NCBI GenBank assembly: GCA_013216135.1
Contig: JABSOS010000008.1
Coordinates: 1-64,000, forward strand
Reading direction: 5' to 3'
Source of the DNA: Candidatus Caenarcanales bacterium
GTDB lineage: Bacteria; Cyanobacteriota; Vampirovibrionia; LMEP-6097
DNA: 64,000 nt
The notes under the pieces are model-generated. The model did not search any database. It had not been told where the DNA came from and saw nothing but the letters and a program-made list of their open reading frames with translations. Position numbers and translations under genes: made by a program. Of the stretch, positions 44,404 through 53,644 are shown piece after piece; positions within the stretch are counted from its first letter, which is position 1, and each line of letters opens with the position of its first letter.

Positions 44404-44733
44404 TTACATATAAAGATTAATAGCGATAGGAGCTTCATTTACATTGATCTGGTTTCTATAAAGAAGGTTATTCATCCAAAAAACCTCAATATAATATGGG
44501 CTTGGCATTTGAGGCACATTCCCAAAATAGAATAACCCTGAGTAGTCTGTATAACTAAAGGATCTACCTAGTTGAGGATGAATTAATACAACTGTTAGAC
44601 CAGCAGAAGCAGGCATATTATTAACATATATTCTCCCAGGCAAACCTAGGTTTTGATAGTAAGAATAGACCTTACAAGATGTGAAAAGTGAAAGCGCCAA
44701 TAATACGATACCAATTATTAGGTTCTTTTTCAT
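44404..44733 (-). CDS. Probable small lipoprotein
   Basis: A 109-aa protein with a basic start, a hydrophobic segment and LFTSC (Cys near residue 20), which fits a lipoprotein signal with a slightly unusual lipobox. The mature part has a carboxypeptidase-regulatory-like beta pattern (GRIYVNNMPASAGLTVVLIHPQLGRSFSYTDYSGLFYFGNVP). I start at the ATG at 44733, with GGGAGGG upstream. It overlaps the stop of the next gene upstream on its strand (44733-45347), so the two form a pair. Confidence 0.72.
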   Translation of the reverse strand: MKKNLIIGIVLLALSLFTSCKVYSYYQNLGLPGRIYVNNMPASAGLTVVLIHPQLGRSFSYTDYSGLFYFGNVPQMPSPYYIEVFWMNNLLYRNQINVNEAPIAINLYM

Positions 44734-45347
44734 TATAGCTTTCCCTCCCACCCTGGTTCCCTTGGTCTATCACTTGGAATATCGATTTCAGGTATACCTT
44801 TTTTTATTTGAGGTTTTATCTTTGATGGTGATGCATCATTATTATTAGTATCTTGACTCCTATTATTGAGTACTTTTATTGAATCTGTTAGGAAGTCTTG
44901 TTTGAATACTAGTTTATTATCATTAGTTATTGTATGGTAGGCAGAAATTGGTTTTTTTAACCCTCCGGCTATCAGCTCTACTCGAACAGACTTGGTGTCA
45001 TTACTTGCTGTAAAGGAGCCACTAATTCCACCATTTGAGTCTGAGGGAATCTCATGTATAATTTTTGTGATTCTAATGTTGCAGCCAGGTTTGAAAGTTG
45101 TATCTTGAAGTGTGACTGTTCTTAATTGAGAGTATGTTTGTGGAATGTTATTTTGTTTATTAATACTAGCTCCATATCCGGAACCTAGAAAAAGTGTAAC
45201 ACCAATGACAATGAAAATAATATTGCTTGGGATGTTACATAAAGTAGTATCGTTAAATCGAATTTCTAGATCATTATTTGAAGATGATTTAGAGTGAAAA
45301 AAATGTGATCTAATACCAGGGAAAATTAAAATTAAACTAACGCACAT
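44733..45347 (-). CDS. Unknown membrane-anchored protein
   Basis: A 204-aa protein with hydrophobic segments at residues 2-13 (VSLILIFPGI) and about 43-58 (IIFIVIGVTLFLGSGYG). The frame is open upstream for a further 60 bp without a start codon, encoding more hydrophobic residues, so the N terminus is slightly uncertain. After the second helix comes a Thr/Asn-rich domain with strands (SGSFTASNDTKSVRVELIAGG) and a Pro/Lys/Asp-rich tail. It pairs with the lipoprotein gene downstream. Function unknown. Confidence 0.6.
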   Translation of the reverse strand: MCVSLILIFPGIRSHFFHSKSSSNNDLEIRFNDTTLCNIPSNIIFIVIGVTLFLGSGYGASINKQNNIPQTYSQLRTVTLQDTTFKPGCNIRITKIIHEIPSDSNGGISGSFTASNDTKSVRVELIAGGLKKPISAYHTITNDNKLVFKQDFLTDSIKVLNNRSQDTNNNDASPSKIKPQIKKGIPEIDIPSDRPREPGWEGKL

Positions 45348-45560
45348 GCCGATAATGACAAAGACGTAAAAAAAAATATCGTGTACGCTTATATTATGTA
45401 TAAAGTCCTACTCCCTAATCGAGATCTTAACAAAAATTTTTCATTAGTTTTATTGAATTAAAAAAAATTAATGATAAGTTTTTGCTTTCAATAATGACTC
45501 CCCGTAGCAATGATTAAAAAATATACCACAGCTGGTGTTAATCAACATTTTGAGAATATT

Positions 45561-45577
45561 GTCTTTTATAAAAAGAC
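45561..45577. terminator. Small hairpin after the TetR gene
   Basis: GTCTTTT (45561-45567) and AAAAGAC (45571-45577) form a 7-bp stem with a 3-nt loop directly after the stop of the TetR gene on the minus strand. There is no long T run, so it is a weak terminator candidate. The rest of 45348-45560 shows no gene. Confidence 0.4.
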
Positions 45578-46132
45578 TTAAGCTACTAAATCTCTAATTT
45601 TCTGTAACTGTCTAGTGAAAACGGCTTTTTTATTTTGCGCCTTAGAGATTACTAGTGAGCCTTGTACTTTAACTAAAACCTCTTCAGCAAGGTCTTTTGA
45701 CTCTTCTTTAGTTTTTCCAGCTTCTATAAAAACTGCTTCTAAGTCTTTTTGCCATATTTCTAAAGTGTTTTTTAATTTAGAAAGGTTTTGATTTAGAATC
45801 TCGCTATATGTTAAAGCTCCTATTAAGCATGCAGACTTGCCGCCATTATAGAGACCGTTTAAAGCGTTACACATTTTTTCAAGTTTATTCTCTGGTTTAT
45901 CTTCAGACCTAAGAACAAAAAATACATTTTCATGCATCCAGTTTTCAACAAATACTAAAACTTCTTCTATCATTTGCTGTTTACCATTAGGGAAATGGTG
46001 ATATAGACTAGCTTTACCAAGCCCAGTTAATTCAGATATTTTACTCAGTGACGCAGCTTCATAGCCAATAGTTCTAAAAATTTCAAGTAATTGAGGGAGT
46101 AAAGCTTCTTTTTTTAGTGATTTACTAGGCAT
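45578..46132 (-). CDS. TetR/AcrR-family transcriptional repressor
   Basis: A 184-aa regulator. The N-terminal helix-turn-helix has ASLSKISELTGLGKASLYHHFPNGKQQMIEEVL (about 27-59), the classical TetR pattern. The C-terminal ligand domain includes a Cys (SACLIGALTYSEIL) typical of the YxaF/LmrA-like subgroup. It is divergent from the hydrolase operon, and a 16-bp perfect palindrome lies between them, so it very likely controls that operon and perhaps itself. The ligand is unknown. Confidence 0.92.
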   Translation of the reverse strand: MPSKSLKKEALLPQLLEIFRTIGYEAASLSKISELTGLGKASLYHHFPNGKQQMIEEVLVFVENWMHENVFFVLRSEDKPENKLEKMCNALNGLYNGGKSACLIGALTYSEILNQNLSKLKNTLEIWQKDLEAVFIEAGKTKEESKDLAEEVLVKVQGSLVISKAQNKKAVFTRQLQKIRDLVA

Positions 46133-46281
46133 AATACTTATCGAACGTTCAGTCTAACTATTATATTCCCATATTTAGAGTAAATTTTCAAATATTCATG
46201 AAAAATAAGCCAAATATTAAGTTTTGTTGATTTTGAGAAAGTTCTTGATATTTTTTCTAGATTTCGTGTATATTTTAATTG

Positions 46282-46297
46282 TACCGATCGATCGGTA
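46282..46297. promoter_or_regulatory. TetR operator palindrome
   Basis: TACCGATCGATCGGTA is a perfect 16-bp palindrome of the ACCG...CGGT form common for TetR-family sites, 31 bp before the hydrolase ATG and downstream of a TATATT-like -10. Confidence 0.85.
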
Positions 46298-46327
46298 TAG
46301 TAAATTAAAAAATAAAAGGAAAAACAA

Positions 46328-47218
46328 ATGACACAATACAAAAATATCGAAATAGAAAAATTAAATATCTTTTATAGAGAAGCAGGATGCCCAACTAAAA
46401 AGAAAATTGTACTTCTTCATGGTTTCCCAACTTCATCACAAATGTTTCGAAATTTAATCCCTAAGCTTGAAAATGATTATCATGTGATAGCTCCTGATTA
46501 TCCTGGTTTTGGAAATAGTTCTATGCCAGCTTTAGGAGAATTTGACTACTCGTTTGATAATTTGAGTAGAATTGTTGAAAAGTTCTTGAATACTTTAAAT
46601 ATTGAAAAATACTCTTTATACTTAATGGACTACGGTGCTCCAGTTGGTTTTAGGATAGCTAAAAGAAATCCAGAGAAGGTCGAAGGATTATTAATCCAAA
46701 ATGGAAACGCTTATGAAGAAGGTTTAAAAGAGTTTTGGGATTCGATTAAAGCTTACTGGAAAGATAAATCTGATGAGAATAAAAAGGTCCTTAGAGATAA
46801 CCTTTTAACGATAGAAGCTACCAAATGGCAGTATACTCATGGTACAAGAGATGAACAGAATATCAACCCTGATAACTGGCATATAGACCAAAGCTTGCTT
46901 GAACGTGAAGGAAATAAAGATATTCAGCTAGAATTATTCTATTCATATGGAACTAATCCAGCTTTATATCCAGAGTGGCAAAAATATTTCAGACAGTATC
47001 AGCCACCTACCTTAATCATATGGGGCAAGAATGATTATATCTTCCCAGAAGATGGAGCTCACCCATATAGAAGAGATTTGAAAAATCTTGATTTTCATAT
47101 TCTTGATACTGGACACTTTGCTTTAGAAGAGGATTCTGAATTAATTGCTAAACTTATTCTAGACTTTATGAAAGAGAGAGTAGAGGCTAAAACTTGTGAA
47201 TCTGCTTGTGCAGTATAA
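46328..47218 (+). CDS. Alpha/beta hydrolase (epoxide hydrolase/dehalogenase-like)
   Basis: A 296-aa alpha/beta hydrolase. It has the oxyanion-hole segment [12 protein letters not shown] (29-40), [11 protein letters not shown], and the nucleophile elbow [13 protein letters not shown] with Asp101 as nucleophile, as in epoxide hydrolases and haloalkane dehalogenases. The C-terminal His is in [10 protein letters not shown]. An Asp nucleophile argues against a simple esterase. An AAAAGGAA site precedes the ATG. The DUF1348 gene follows 11 bp downstream, and the divergent TetR gene with its palindrome controls expression. Possibly detoxifies a small electrophile or ester. The cassette layout resembles those in proteobacteria and may have been transferred. 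Confidence 0.9.
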   Translation: MTQYKNIEIEKLNIFYREAGCPTKKKIVLLHGFPTSSQMFRNLIPKLENDYHVIAPDYPGFGNSSMPALGEFDYSFDNLSRIVEKFLNTLNIEKYSLYLMDYGAPVGFRIAKRNPEKVEGLLIQNGNAYEEGLKEFWDSIKAYWKDKSDENKKVLRDNLLTIEATKWQYTHGTRDEQNINPDNWHIDQSLLEREGNKDIQLELFYSYGTNPALYPEWQKYFRQYQPPTLIIWGKNDYIFPEDGAHPYRRDLKNLDFHILDTGHFALEEDSELIAKLILDFMKERVEAKTCESACAV

Positions 47219-47229
47219 GAGAGGGAAAT

Positions 47230-47637
47230 ATGACTATAAAACCACCATTTAATTTAGAAAGTGCTAAAGCTAAAGTAAAACTCGCTGAAGATGCATGGAA
47301 TAGTCGTGATCCTGAAAGAGTAGCTCTTGCCTACAGTGAAAATTCGCTATGGAGAAACCGTAGCGAATTTTTCACTGGTAGGGAAGCTATTAAAGACTTT
47401 TTGAAAAGGAAGTGGGCTAAAGAGACTCAGTATAAATTAATGAAAGAGCTCTGGGCTTTTACTGAAAATAGAATTTCAGTTAGGTTTGAGTATGAGTGGT
47501 TTAATACTGATGAAAAGCAGTGGTATAGAACTCACGGTAATGAACACTGGGAGTTTGATGCAGATGGTTTAATGGCACGAAGAGATATGAGTGCTAATGA
47601 TATTAAAATCTCTGAAGCGGAGCGAAGGTATGTCTAG
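47230..47637 (+). CDS. DUF1348 / NTF2-like (SnoaL-fold) protein
   Basis: A 136-aa protein of the nuclear transport factor 2-like superfamily. [40 protein letters not shown] and [19 protein letters not shown] are the near-invariant blocks of the DUF1348 family. The ATG at 47230 is chosen since AGAGGG stands just upstream and the family starts here; a longer frame to 47206 overlaps the hydrolase. Proteins of this family often accompany TetR-regulated hydrolases or reductases, as here. Reaction unknown. Confidence 0.92.
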   Translation: MTIKPPFNLESAKAKVKLAEDAWNSRDPERVALAYSENSLWRNRSEFFTGREAIKDFLKRKWAKETQYKLMKELWAFTENRISVRFEYEWFNTDEKQWYRTHGNEHWEFDADGLMARRDMSANDIKISEAERRYV

Positions 47638-47656
47638 CTTCCTGGAGTTGCTATGT

Positions 47657-48010
47657 TCACTTTTGATTGTTAGGACTTGATTGTAGATTATTGACTAGAG
47701 ATAGGTTAATTGCTTGAGCCTCTGAGTACAAGCCTTGGCTTTGTTGGGTTCCTACTTTGTTAATTCTATAGGTAGTTGTATTATTTTCTGTTGCTGGGTT
47801 TAAGCTAAGTGATGTAGTATCAGTACCTAATCTCGCAACTTTCTTATCTTCCTCTTCTTTCTCCTTTTCCCCTTTTGGTTCCATGGATTCTTCATAAAGT
47901 CTTTTAAACTCATCTACTGAAAATGCCTTTTCTGTAGATGAGTGTTTTTGATTTCTCTCAACCATTAATTGGTTGTAATCTTTAGAACCTAATCCACTTA
48001 AACCATTCAT
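47657..48010 (-). CDS. Small polar protein, unknown
   Basis: A 117-aa hydrophilic protein rich in Ser, Asn, Gln, Glu and Lys and probably disordered, with an acidic and basic middle (EPKGEKEKEEEDKK). No signal peptide. AAGGA stands before the ATG. Function unknown. It sits alone between the DUF1348 gene (tail-to-tail) and the 336-aa unknown. The 211-bp gap upstream shows no gene. Confidence 0.55.
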   Translation of the reverse strand: MNGLSGLGSKDYNQLMVERNQKHSSTEKAFSVDEFKRLYEESMEPKGEKEKEEEDKKVARLGTDTTSLSLNPATENNTTTYRINKVGTQQSQGLYSEAQAINLSLVNNLQSSPNNQK

Positions 48011-48221
48011 AAAAATATTCCTTTTTATTCATCCATAAATTATGTGCCATTTAGATATCTGTTTAAAGACTACCAATCCGAACTATTTTGTTTAAAATTG
48101 ATAGTACAAATAATTTAAGTTAGTACTCGAGTATGGAAAATAGTAGTTTACTTCTTTACTTTATTTTTTCTGTATATTCAATCTAAAAAAGATTCTGTGA
48201 AGAATGAATAGTTGCTCGATC

Positions 48222-49232
48222 CTAATTTATTAAATTTCTTAATTCGTAAAATTTGTCAGATATTCTTTGTTGAAATGTCTTATTAAGTTCATTCTGTAAA
48301 ACTTGATCACTGATTTCAGCAAACCTTTGTCCAATAGGTGATGATAGTAAATCGACTCTTTCTCTAGCAAAGTGTCCATCATAATTTATGAATGTGTCAT
48401 TTGAAAAATATACTCTTCTTCCTTTTGGTATATCTGAAATTGTGAAGTCATGAAGTATATATTCATTTTCATTCTTTCTGTCGTATCCTACAGAAACATT
48501 TACAGGTAAATGCTGAAGAGTTTCAGCTTGGAATGTGAGGATAGAGTAATTTTTGTTACGATGAGTTAATTTTGAGTTTTTAATAGTATTAGTCTGAACC
48601 AAACTTTTAAATACAGGGGCTATGAGTTCTTTCCTTAAGAAATCGTCAATTGCAGACTTCTTAAGTTCAATTCCTGAGCCATCTTGAAAAGCACCAATAT
48701 GTTTTCTATTCTGACCTTCTAGTTTTTGACCATCTGAAAAAGTAAACACTCCTGATATATTAGAGTGGCTTTCAAGTTCTTTTGAATTCTTAGAATCTTT
48801 ATTAACCAAATCTACATCATGACCATCGTTAGTTTGAACAAGGTAATAAGCTTCAGGATCAGAGTCTTTGAAAATAGGTGATGAGAAATAGAATTGATTT
48901 GCTGGAACAATATCACTATCTTTACTTCCAGTAATTTCTTTATAATATGAATAAACTCTAAACCATTCTGGAACTTTGTTTATATTTAATTCTTTTAATT
49001 TAGTTTTTATAGATTCTTTTACGTTCTGTGGTAATTCTTCAAGTTTATGACTATAGAATTTATCTTCTATATTTTCATTTGGATTATAGGTAGACATTGC
49101 CCTTACTTGGCTGGGGATAATTTCAGTACTATCATTTGTAGCTTCTGTTATATCTTTTTGGAAAGATTGAGGAGGTAGCTGAGGAATACTACCATTGTCC
49201 TGCCTACTGAAGTTATCACCTATCTCATTCAT
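48222..49232 (-). CDS. Unknown 336-aa protein
   Basis: Not recognised. The N-terminal 50 residues are polar and disordered-looking (MNEIGDNFSRQDNGSIPQLPPQ), followed by a mixed alpha/beta region (VPEWFRVYSYYKEI; EAYYLVQTNDGHDVDLVN; ISGVFTFSDGQKLEG) and a helical C terminus. It has no signal peptide or membrane helix. TATAAT on its strand ends 11 nt before the ATG; no Shine-Dalgarno. It shares with several other unknown genes here a disordered N terminus, isolation and minimal leader. Confidence 0.62.
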   Translation of the reverse strand: MNEIGDNFSRQDNGSIPQLPPQSFQKDITEATNDSTEIIPSQVRAMSTYNPNENIEDKFYSHKLEELPQNVKESIKTKLKELNINKVPEWFRVYSYYKEITGSKDSDIVPANQFYFSSPIFKDSDPEAYYLVQTNDGHDVDLVNKDSKNSKELESHSNISGVFTFSDGQKLEGQNRKHIGAFQDGSGIELKKSAIDDFLRKELIAPVFKSLVQTNTIKNSKLTHRNKNYSILTFQAETLQHLPVNVSVGYDRKNENEYILHDFTISDIPKGRRVYFSNDTFINYDGHFARERVDLLSSPIGQRFAEISDQVLQNELNKTFQQRISDKFYELRNLIN

Positions 49233-49254
49233 AGCATTAATTATACATAAGTGA

Positions 49255-51228
49255 TTAAGGAGTTATAGTTTGTGAGATTACACTCACTAAAACCTTTTCA
49301 GAACCATTAATATCTGAAGCTACTTCAAATTCCATAACATTATTTTTAGTAGGATCGTAAGCTCCTTTAATGAAGACGAAACTACTTGGAAAGCTAGGTG
49401 TGAAGTTACCACTCATTAATAGAATTACTTTGTGACCTTGATTAAAGTTAATAGCAGTGAAGTTTTCATTTGCAGTTAAGGTTTTAGTATAGACTGTGTT
49501 AAAGTCGGCAAAGCTTAATTCCGTTCCAGGAAGTGCACTGAAGCTAGTACTAAAATCAGTACTAAAGTTATCGATTAAATCTTTTAAAACTCTTCCTTGG
49601 TTTGCACTTAAAACTTTGTCTGTATCAGTACTTGTTAAGTCATCTACAATTTCTGTAGATTTTGAGATTCTGTTATCGAGTTCAGTACTAAGGTTTGTGA
49701 TGTTTGCAATATCTCTATTTGGAAGAACAGAGTTTGAGAATGTACCACTTATGAATTGACTTGCATTTAAATCATTGATATCCACTTCTGTGACTGAGTT
49801 ATCAGCAATATCTATAGTTTGGATATCGTTATTAATTACATCAGCAGTCGTTACTAGGATTGAACTTAAATTAAGATCATCAAGTGTAGCTAAAGTGCCA
49901 TCATGGTCAGGGAGAGTTAAAGTCGTATCAGCTTGAGAGCGCATGATAATATCGTGCCCACCATCTAAAGTTAGGAAACGATTGTTTAGAACATTTCTTA
50001 ACTCAAATGCTCCTAGATTTGCTGGAAGTCTTGCTGGGTTTAAAGTTCCAGCATCGATGTTGCTTGCGTTTTGGTAAAAAGAAGGTAATTGACCACCAAG
50101 TCTATCGGTTTCTGTAACACTACTAACAAAATTAGGTGGTGTTACTGGTCCTGTTCCTGAAGGGCTTGAACTGTTAGGGTCCCTTACTACAAAGTATCTT
50201 TGTCCATTTAAGGTGAAATATAATTCATTGCCATCAAATTCAAAACTACCATTTAGTAAGTTATTGTTAAGAACTCCAGAACCTATTTTGAATGGGGCAA
50301 CAGAACCATCTGTAGTAGCAATTTCTAAGCTAGCTCTTGGGCTATTAGTACCAACTCCGATATTCCCTTCATTATCTATGGTGAATACATTATTTAAATT
50401 ATCAAAGCCTAAGGCAAACTTACTGTTGACCTGATCAAAGTTTAAAGTCGCTTGCTCACTGCCATCTGGCATGATTACAGCTGATGCATTTAAAGTATTA
50501 ATTACGTTTTGAGGAGTATTTGTAGGAGTTGGAAAGCCTGCACTATTAGAGTTTCTCACTACATTCTTAATTCTTCTTCTTCCAAGTGAACTTATAAGAG
50601 GAATTTCTACTGTATAGGTACCATCATTATTTTTTAAAACATAAGTTTCTCTAGCGTTCTGGTCTGTATTTGTTTCAAATACTACCTTATTAAAAAATAA
50701 ACTCTCACGGTTACACTGATCAATACTTAAATCTGGACAAGAAAAGTCAATTGCTGGATTTTTATTTAAGTTATTAGCTACCGCAACTGAACCTGAACCA
50801 CTAACACTTACTCTATAAGTAGAAAGTAAAGCCCCTGAAGAATTATGAAGCCCTAGGAAAATTTGCTTAGATCCTACAAAAGGTCTTAGTTTTACTCTTG
50901 TGACTAATTTATTGTTTTTAAATCTTTTTCTTGGGAAAAGAACATTACTTACACTTAATACGTTATTTCCACCTGCTATTTGTTCGTAAGCTAGAATTTT
51001 AAATGTTTTTGAGAAATTTGCATCGACATTTACATTATTTGCGTTTAACTGAAGTCTAATTAAAGGTCTTTCATTTGTAAAATTAATAATTAAATCGTCA
51101 TTGTTGATATCTAAATTAATCCCACAATTGCCAGAAACACAGGTGGTATCGACAAATCTAGCTTTTGCGCTCAGGCTAATGCTAGCGAATAATAAAAATA
51201 CTAATAAAATATGGTTTTTTTGGAACAT
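49255..51228 (-). CDS. Large secreted surface/adhesin-like protein
   Basis: A 657-aa exported protein. I start it at the ATG at 51228, which begins a signal peptide (MFQKNHILLVFLLFASISLSAKA). An upstream ATG at 51288 would add 20 residues ahead of it. Residues up to about 210 are paralogous to the protein at 29-757 (FSKTFKILAYE, FVGSKQIFLGLH, ESLFFNKVVFE). Then come beta-rich repeats including NIGVGTNSPRASLEIATTDG, a pattern found in tail-fibre and endosialidase-chaperone-like surface proteins, GGHDIIMRSQADTTLTLPDHDGTLATLDD, and a C-terminal beta domain. Thr/Ser/Asn-rich and probably surface exposed. No membrane anchor was seen. Confidence 0.78.
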   Translation of the reverse strand: MFQKNHILLVFLLFASISLSAKARFVDTTCVSGNCGINLDINNDDLIINFTNERPLIRLQLNANNVNVDANFSKTFKILAYEQIAGGNNVLSVSNVLFPRKRFKNNKLVTRVKLRPFVGSKQIFLGLHNSSGALLSTYRVSVSGSGSVAVANNLNKNPAIDFSCPDLSIDQCNRESLFFNKVVFETNTDQNARETYVLKNNDGTYTVEIPLISSLGRRRIKNVVRNSNSAGFPTPTNTPQNVINTLNASAVIMPDGSEQATLNFDQVNSKFALGFDNLNNVFTIDNEGNIGVGTNSPRASLEIATTDGSVAPFKIGSGVLNNNLLNGSFEFDGNELYFTLNGQRYFVVRDPNSSSPSGTGPVTPPNFVSSVTETDRLGGQLPSFYQNASNIDAGTLNPARLPANLGAFELRNVLNNRFLTLDGGHDIIMRSQADTTLTLPDHDGTLATLDDLNLSSILVTTADVINNDIQTIDIADNSVTEVDINDLNASQFISGTFSNSVLPNRDIANITNLSTELDNRISKSTEIVDDLTSTDTDKVLSANQGRVLKDLIDNFSTDFSTSFSALPGTELSFADFNTVYTKTLTANENFTAINFNQGHKVILLMSGNFTPSFPSSFVFIKGAYDPTKNNVMEFEVASDINGSEKVLVSVISQTITP

Positions 51229-51341
51229 TTTTCTAAATGACGGAAAATTTATCAAAATAATCCTATAATATGTATAGCATTTATACAAGTGAAAAATAAA
51301 GTTTAAATTGATAAAAAGTTTCGCTAGGAAACATTAATCTT

Positions 51342-52388
51342 TTAATGCTGTCTTCGAATCACAAATTCAGCAAGTTTAACTAAAGATTCTTTATACTCTG
51401 AATCAGGCAGAAAACTTAAACCACCTACGGCTTCTTTTACATATTCGATAGCTTTTTCATAGCTTTTATCGATAGCTCCTGTTTCTTTGCAGATTCTTAT
51501 AGCTTCATTTATAGTAGTTTCTACTGAAATCGGAGTTTCTGCGGTTGGGATCGATTTAATACGAGCTTTAATATACTCTAATTTCTCAGGATCTTGATAC
51601 TTAAGAATATCGAAAGCATAAAGTAGTGGAATATTTATCTGCCCTTCCTTAATATCAGCTCCAGCTGGCTTGCCTAGTGTTTCTTCATCAGAGGTGAAGT
51701 CTAAAATATCATCGATAATCTGAAACGCCATACCGATATTTCTACCGTAAGTAGTTATCGCTTTAGATTCTTGCTCTGAGAGTGGAAATAATTCTGTAAC
51801 AGCTTCAGCTGAGGCTTCAAATAATGAAGCTGTTTTATTATATGTCTTCATTAAATAGTAATCCCAAGTAGTTTCAGTATTATATTTCTGTTCTACTTGT
51901 CTGATTTCGCCTGAGCATAAATTTTCAAGAACTACTGCAAATATCTCTACAATGCGATTAAGATCTACTTTTGCGAGGTTTACTGCTGCTCTTGCAAACA
52001 TAAAATCACCACTGATAACTGTAATTGCGTTATCCCACTTGCTATTCGTTGTAGGTGCTCCTCTCCTTACTAAAGAATTGTCGATAATATCATCGTGAAC
52101 TAAGCTTGCTGTATGGATCAGTTCAGCGATTTCAGCTACTAAAAAGAGTTTATCTTCTGAATTTTCATGAAGAACTTCTCTATTTGCTTCAAGTGCTCTA
52201 AAAACTAAAAAGCTCACTGCTGGTCTTAGTCTTTTACCACCTGCAGAGAAGATGTTTTGTAAAATACTGCATAAAGAATGCGAGTCGGGACTAATGCGGT
52301 TTAAAAGCCTGTCGTTTAATTCATCTACTTCTTTACTTACTGGGGAAAAAATCCCTTCAACTGTTTGCACTAATGGAAATGATATCAT
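51342..52388 (-). CDS. Long-chain polyprenyl diphosphate synthase
   Basis: A 348-aa trans-prenyltransferase making the isoprenoid side chain of respiratory quinones. The first Asp-rich motif is in SLVHDDIIDNSLVRRGAPT, the second in FQIIDDILDFTSDEETLGKPAGADIKEGQ. GKRLRP near residue 54 binds the diphosphate. Which chain length (octa-, nona- or decaprenyl) cannot be read with certainty. It is divergent from tadA with a 28-bp gap, so the promoters overlap. It works with ispG upstream in the pathway and ubiE downstream. Confidence 0.93.
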   Translation of the reverse strand: MISFPLVQTVEGIFSPVSKEVDELNDRLLNRISPDSHSLCSILQNIFSAGGKRLRPAVSFLVFRALEANREVLHENSEDKLFLVAEIAELIHTASLVHDDIIDNSLVRRGAPTTNSKWDNAITVISGDFMFARAAVNLAKVDLNRIVEIFAVVLENLCSGEIRQVEQKYNTETTWDYYLMKTYNKTASLFEASAEAVTELFPLSEQESKAITTYGRNIGMAFQIIDDILDFTSDEETLGKPAGADIKEGQINIPLLYAFDILKYQDPEKLEYIKARIKSIPTAETPISVETTINEAIRICKETGAIDKSYEKAIEYVKEAVGGLSFLPDSEYKESLVKLAEFVIRRQH

Positions 52389-52416
52389 TTAATTTAAGGT
52401 TTTTGGCTCTAATAAC

Positions 52417-52863
52417 ATGGATGACCGTTACTACATGCAGAAAACTATCAGTCTTGCGAAGAAAATGAGTGAGGATAGTCTAAATCAGGACATTCCAGTC
52501 GCAGCAATTTTAGTTGATGAAAGTGGTGAAATAATAGCGGAATCGATTAATACTCGAGAAAAAGATCAGTCGATCCTAGCTCATGCAGAGATAAATGCAC
52601 TTGAAACTGGAGCAAAAATAAAAAAATCGTGGAATTTATCAAGCTGTAGCTTGTATGTGAGTTTAGAGCCATGTGCGATGTGTGCTGGAGCTATACTACA
52701 AAGTCATATTAAGCGAGTTGTTTTTGCAGCTTATGAACCAAAAACAGGGGCTTTAGGTTCACGTTATAACTTAATTACCAAGGATCTAGAGGTTAGAGGT
52801 GGATTTATGGAAGAAGAAGCTTCGGAGCTTATGAAAGATTTTTTTCAGAAGCTTAGAAATTAA
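52417..52863 (+). CDS. tadA: tRNA-specific adenosine deaminase
   Basis: A 148-aa zinc deaminase that converts A34 to inosine in tRNA-Arg(ACG). The zinc site is His56-Ala-Glu58 (LAHAEINAL) and PCAMC (85-89) in LEPCAMCAGAI, followed by RVVFAAYEPKTGALGS, which is typical of TadA over cytidine or guanine deaminases. Length is normal. It is convergent with the next gene, overlapping by 11 bp. Confidence 0.92.
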   Translation: MDDRYYMQKTISLAKKMSEDSLNQDIPVAAILVDESGEIIAESINTREKDQSILAHAEINALETGAKIKKSWNLSSCSLYVSLEPCAMCAGAILQSHIKRVVFAAYEPKTGALGSRYNLITKDLEVRGGFMEEEASELMKDFFQKLRN

Positions 52864-53518
52864 ATATGCTTTGGAAACTTTCAAGCATTTTGTTCATTTG
52901 ATCATGAATTTCTGTGAATTTTTCATCAAAGTTTTTATTTATGGCTTCCAATTCTTTAGGCATTTTGTCACCATATTCAGTTCTACCATTAGGGGTTTCA
53001 ATAAAGGAATTACTTTTTTCTGTTTTTTGGGTTTTGCCATTGGCATCAGTGACTGAGCTTGAACTATAACTATAACCAATTCTTTTAAAATCTGATAATC
53101 CTTCTAAATTTGCTCTCTCTTCTACTTTTAAAGTTTGACTTATTGCTGTTAAGTAATCAGTAGTTTTTTCTAGAATCGTTTTATCTATCTTGCTTAATGT
53201 TCTAGTATCAGCTGGGAAAATCTTAAATAGTTGAAATAAGACAGGAGCCATTACTTTATCTTGAAATTCTTGAGATGATTTAAATTCCTGTCTAGGAATC
53301 ATTTCTTCTAAAGTTGTTTTAATAGTATTGCTAAGGTCTTTATCAGTAAGAGTATCTTTAGGCTCAAGAACTCTGTTCTTTATGTCTAGAAGCTTATTTA
53401 CTATATTTAGTGCTAATTTACCTTCTATAGCAGAAGAATTCGACTCAGATGCAATTGCCTTTGGGCTAAGACTGGCTTCTAATTCTTTTCTTAGTTGATC
53501 TGTGGATTTATTGATCAT
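52853..53518 (-). CDS. Unknown 221-aa protein
   Basis: Not recognised. I start at the ATG at 53518 (MINKSTDQLRKEL), which has AGGTG upstream; a frame to 53566 is longer but lacks a site. Charged, helical, with a Ser/Gly/Thr-rich loop (SYSSSSVTDANGKTQKTEKSNS) and a C-terminal coiled coil (KELEAINKNFDEKFTEIHDQMNKMLESFQ). No signal or membrane segment. Confidence 0.6.
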   Translation of the reverse strand: MINKSTDQLRKELEASLSPKAIASESNSSAIEGKLALNIVNKLLDIKNRVLEPKDTLTDKDLSNTIKTTLEEMIPRQEFKSSQEFQDKVMAPVLFQLFKIFPADTRTLSKIDKTILEKTTDYLTAISQTLKVEERANLEGLSDFKRIGYSYSSSSVTDANGKTQKTEKSNSFIETPNGRTEYGDKMPKELEAINKNFDEKFTEIHDQMNKMLESFQSIFNF

Positions 53519-53644
53519 TCTGTAACACCTATTTATGAAATAGCAAGAATCACTTAATGATTTCAAGTGATTAAATGCTATGAAATAACTGAGTAATTGA
53601 TTAATTTCACAGATGATTTGATTTCATATTAGAATAAAGTCTGG

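Noticed and set aside
46138-46341. 67-aa open frame over the TetR operator region
   Set aside because: It covers the divergent promoter and operator, has no ribosome-binding site and has an atypical composition.
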